Below, one piece after another: positions 6,662 to 7,857 of a DNA stretch of 7,857 bases; the first letter of the stretch is position 1; every line of letters begins with the position of its first letter. The notes below the pieces were generated by a model. The model saw only the letters and a program-made list of their open reading frames with translations. It was not told the DNA's origin and searched no databases. Both the position numbers and the translations under genes were made by a program. This stretch comes from Burkholderiaceae bacterium. GTDB taxonomy: Bacteria; Pseudomonadota; Gammaproteobacteria; Burkholderiales; Burkholderiaceae. Where the stretch lies: contig JAGOCV010000185.1 of NCBI GenBank assembly GCA_017998575.1, positions 1-7,857 on the forward strand, in the 5' to 3' direction.

Positions 6662-6815
6662 AGCTTCTCCTGTTGAATTGAAAATGCCCCCATGCCCCCG
6701 AGGGCGTGCTCTTTCATCTTGGGGCGGCCCGACGATGAAAAAGTGGACAGCGCCACGACCCGGCACCGCATGCTTTTCACCCTGAAAACGCCCTGCGTTG
6801 CCCAGTGAAAACACG
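6662..6815 (-). promoter_or_regulatory. Structured 5' leader of flp (candidate regulatory RNA)
   Basis: If transcription starts near 6815, flp has a leader of about 150 nt. In minus-strand RNA two stems form. The first pairs 6805-6811 with 6774-6780 (TTTTCAC/GTGAAAA) and encloses AACGC/GCGTT at 6787-6799. The second is a ten-pair stem, 6734-6743 with 6709-6718 (CTTTTTCATC/GATGAAAGAG), including one G-U pair. Four TTTTCA hexamers (minus strand) start at 6811, 6788, 6741 and 6684, and the complements of some could pair with more than one of them. ATGCCCCC is repeated in tandem at 6684-6699. The leader ends in the AGGAG site. I recognise no known riboswitch class. Confidence 0.45.
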
Positions 6816-6821
6816 CGGCGG

Positions 6822-6830
6822 ATCGTAGCA
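6822..6830 (-). promoter_or_regulatory. Candidate extended -10 promoter for flp
   Basis: On the minus strand TGC followed by TACGAT matches an extended -10 element (TGN plus a TATAAT-like hexamer, four of six). At a 17-base spacer the -35 position reads CACACA, only three of six against TTGACA, as can occur when an extended -10 is present. It lies about 160 bases before the flp ATG and 40 bases after the stop of the Gly/Ser-rich gene. It overlaps an inverted repeat (GATCG/CGATC) that could be an operator. Confidence 0.4.
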
Positions 6831-6869
6831 TCGATCGCTGAGGATGTGTGTTTGTGTTACGAGGGTGAC

Positions 6870-7857
6870 TCATCGCTGCGACACCTCACGCGCACAATCG
6901 GCGCGTTGCTGTTGCAAAGTACCGGTTTCAGGGCGCGTGCGAACACCACCACCCTTCGATTGCAGCAACCCGAAATTCGGTTGCCCCGGGCGCGACATGG
7001 AGCGCACCTTGTCGCTCTCGTCATCGCACGGCGGCAGCGTGGGCTGCTCGGCCGGCGCGCTGCGCGGTGTTGCACCCTGTTGCGGTTGCTGACTGTCAGT
7101 CGCTTCAGAAGTTGATCCGCCGCCGGCACCGCCCGTGAACTCGTCGTCCGCGCCACCACCGCCCGAGCTCGCGCGTGTGTCGGCTGAAGGACGCGAGCCC
7201 GAGCCCTGCGACGATCCGCTGTCCGACGCGTTGCCGCCCTCGCCCGCCGAGCCCGACGACGTACCGCCGGAGCCCTCCGAACCCGAGCCGCCGCCGCTGA
7301 AGCCGCCGGAATCGCCGGAGCCGCCACCGGAGCCCGTGCTGCCCGCACCGCTGCCGCCTGAGCCGCCAGCGCCGCCCGAGCCACCCTGGCTGCCCGAATC
7401 GCCCGCCTGGCCGCCACTGGCGCCGCCGCCTGCACTGCTGCCGCCACCCTCGCCCGGCTGCGAGCCATCACTGAAGCTGCCACCGCCAAAGCTGCCGCCG
7501 CCCGTGCCCGCACCGGTGCCCGTGCCCGTGTCGGCACCGCCGCCAAAGCCACCGTTGCCCGGGCCGCTGCCGCTGCCTGCATCGGCCGCCCCGCCCGACG
7601 ACGAACCGCCGTCGGCATTCGAGCCACTGCCCCTGCCCGTGCCGCTGCCGTCGTTGCTGCCCGACGAGCCGCTGCCGCTGTTGCCGCTGTTGCCGCTGTT
7701 GCCGCTGTTGCCGCTGTTGCCCGTGCTGCCGTCGCCCGCCGTGCCCGTGCCGCTGCCATCGCCGCTGCCCGTGCCGGATCCTGGACCCGCGCCCGGATTG
7801 ACGCCGGTGCCCGGCCCCGGTCCGCTGTCGTCGCCCGGCGTGCTGCCGTCGCTGAAG
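6870..7857 (-). CDS. Gly/Ser-rich low-complexity protein, 3' part only
   Basis: A minus-strand frame is open from the window edge to TGA at 6870-6872 (328 visible codons; the start lies outside). About 245 residues are almost all Gly and Ser, with Thr, Asp, Ala, Asn and Pro (for example GSGGAGGSGGSGAGSTGSGG). They include GNS repeated five times and two close GGGSF units. A tail of about 80 ordinary residues follows, with QQPQQ, LPPCDDESDKVRSM, a second Cys and RADCAREVSQR at the end. Codons in this frame are mostly GGC and AGC, as expected for a real high-GC gene. I do not recognise the family. It resembles a flexible surface or secreted linker. Position next to flp suggests, but does not show, a link to the pilus. 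An overlapping Ala/Arg-rich frame is judged a shadow. Confidence 0.62.
   Translation of the reverse strand, partial: FSDGSTPGDDSGPGPGTGVNPGAGPGSGTGSGDGSGTGTAGDGSTGNSGNSGNSGNSGNSGSGSSGSNDGSGTGRGSGSNADGGSSSGGAADAGSGSGPGNGGFGGGADTGTGTGAGTGGGSFGGGSFSDGSQPGEGGGSSAGGGASGGQAGDSGSQGGSGGAGGSGGSGAGSTGSGGGSGDSGGFSGGGSGSEGSGGTSSGSAGEGGNASDSGSSQGSGSRPSADTRASSGGGGADDEFTGGAGGGSTSEATDSQQPQQGATPRSAPAEQPTLPPCDDESDKVRSMSRPGQPNFGLLQSKGGGVRTRPETGTLQQQRADCAREVSQR
7117..7857 (-). repeat. Gly/Ser-coding low-complexity DNA
   Basis: The stretch is built from imperfect triplet-phased repeats of GGC and AGC/TCG-type codons (minus strand), continuing past the window edge. It explains the long open but meaningless frames in other phases here. 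Such DNA tends to vary in length by slippage or recombination, usually in frame. Confidence 0.75.
7675..7719 (-). repeat. Five perfect 9-bp tandem repeats encoding Gly-Asn-Ser
   Basis: The unit CCGCTGTTG (plus strand) occurs five times in a row with no change, encoding GNS in the Gly/Ser-rich protein. The unit is a multiple of three, so copy-number change would lengthen or shorten the protein without breaking the frame. Exact identity of the copies suggests recent expansion. Confidence 0.9.

Noticed and set aside
6735..6760. Possible sigma-54 promoter (TGGCGC followed by ACTTTTT, minus strand)
   Set aside because: The GC dinucleotide needed at the -12 element is missing at the correct spacing from GG.
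6662..6814. N-terminal extension of flp to 6814
   Set aside because: It would put 51 residues before the short basic leader and remove the class III leader layout; AGGAG sits correctly before the ATG at 6661.
6857..7759. Minus-strand Ala/Arg/Thr-rich frame of 300 codons
   Set aside because: It is the shifted reading of the Gly/Ser repeats. The Gly/Ser frame is open over the whole stretch to the window edge and has codon use like the neighbouring genes.
7117..7857. CRISPR-like or intergenic repeat array
   Set aside because: Repeats are triplet-phased with no unique spacers of constant length and are explained by Gly/Ser coding.

Overview
The window is a GC-rich (roughly two-thirds G+C), tightly packed piece of a Tad (tight adherence, Flp/type IVc) pilus locus. 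All genes I can support lie on the minus strand, so transcription runs from high to low coordinates. The dense coding, the strong bias for G or C in third codon positions and the style of the Tad proteins suggest a high-GC proteobacterium. A betaproteobacterium of the Burkholderiales is my best guess, but nothing here, such as an rRNA gene, fixes the taxon.

In transcription order: (1) 7857-6870 is the 3' part of a gene for a very long Gly/Ser-rich low-complexity protein with a short ordinary C-terminal tail. (2) 6869-6662 is a gap with a candidate extended -10 promoter and a leader of about 150 nt that can fold into at least two stem-loops and carries four TTTTCA hexamers. (3) 6661-6392 is flp, the major pilin, with an unusual Ala/Lys/Glu-rich C-terminal extension. 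(4) 6391-6107 is non-coding and holds two perfect hairpins plus a terminator-like element facing the opposite way. (5) 6106-4481 is a TadG-like protein. (6) 4487-3600 is a TadE-like pseudopilin. (7) 3594-2869 is an exported protein of unknown function with two similar halves. (8) 2872-2666 is a second, very short Flp-like pilin. (9) 2636-1569 is cpaB/rcpC. (10) 1544-1 is cpaC/rcpA, the outer-membrane secretin, cut by the window edge.

Genes 5 to 8 overlap or abut (GTGA/GTG overlap, TGATG junction, ATGA overlap), and cpaB and cpaC follow after 29 and 24 nt, so flp to cpaC looks like one operon. Flp would be cleaved by a TadV-type prepilin peptidase and assembled into the fibre, with TadE, TadG and the short Flp-like protein as minor or priming pilin-like components. 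CpaB and the CpaC secretin would form the periplasmic and outer-membrane passage. The peptidase, the ATPase (TadA), the platform proteins (TadB/C) and TadZ are not in the window; some presumably lie beyond coordinate 1.

The machinery itself is well known. The less ordinary parts are the structured flp leader, the Gly/Ser-rich neighbour, the tail on the pilin, the two-repeat exported protein and the second mini-pilin placed just before cpaB.
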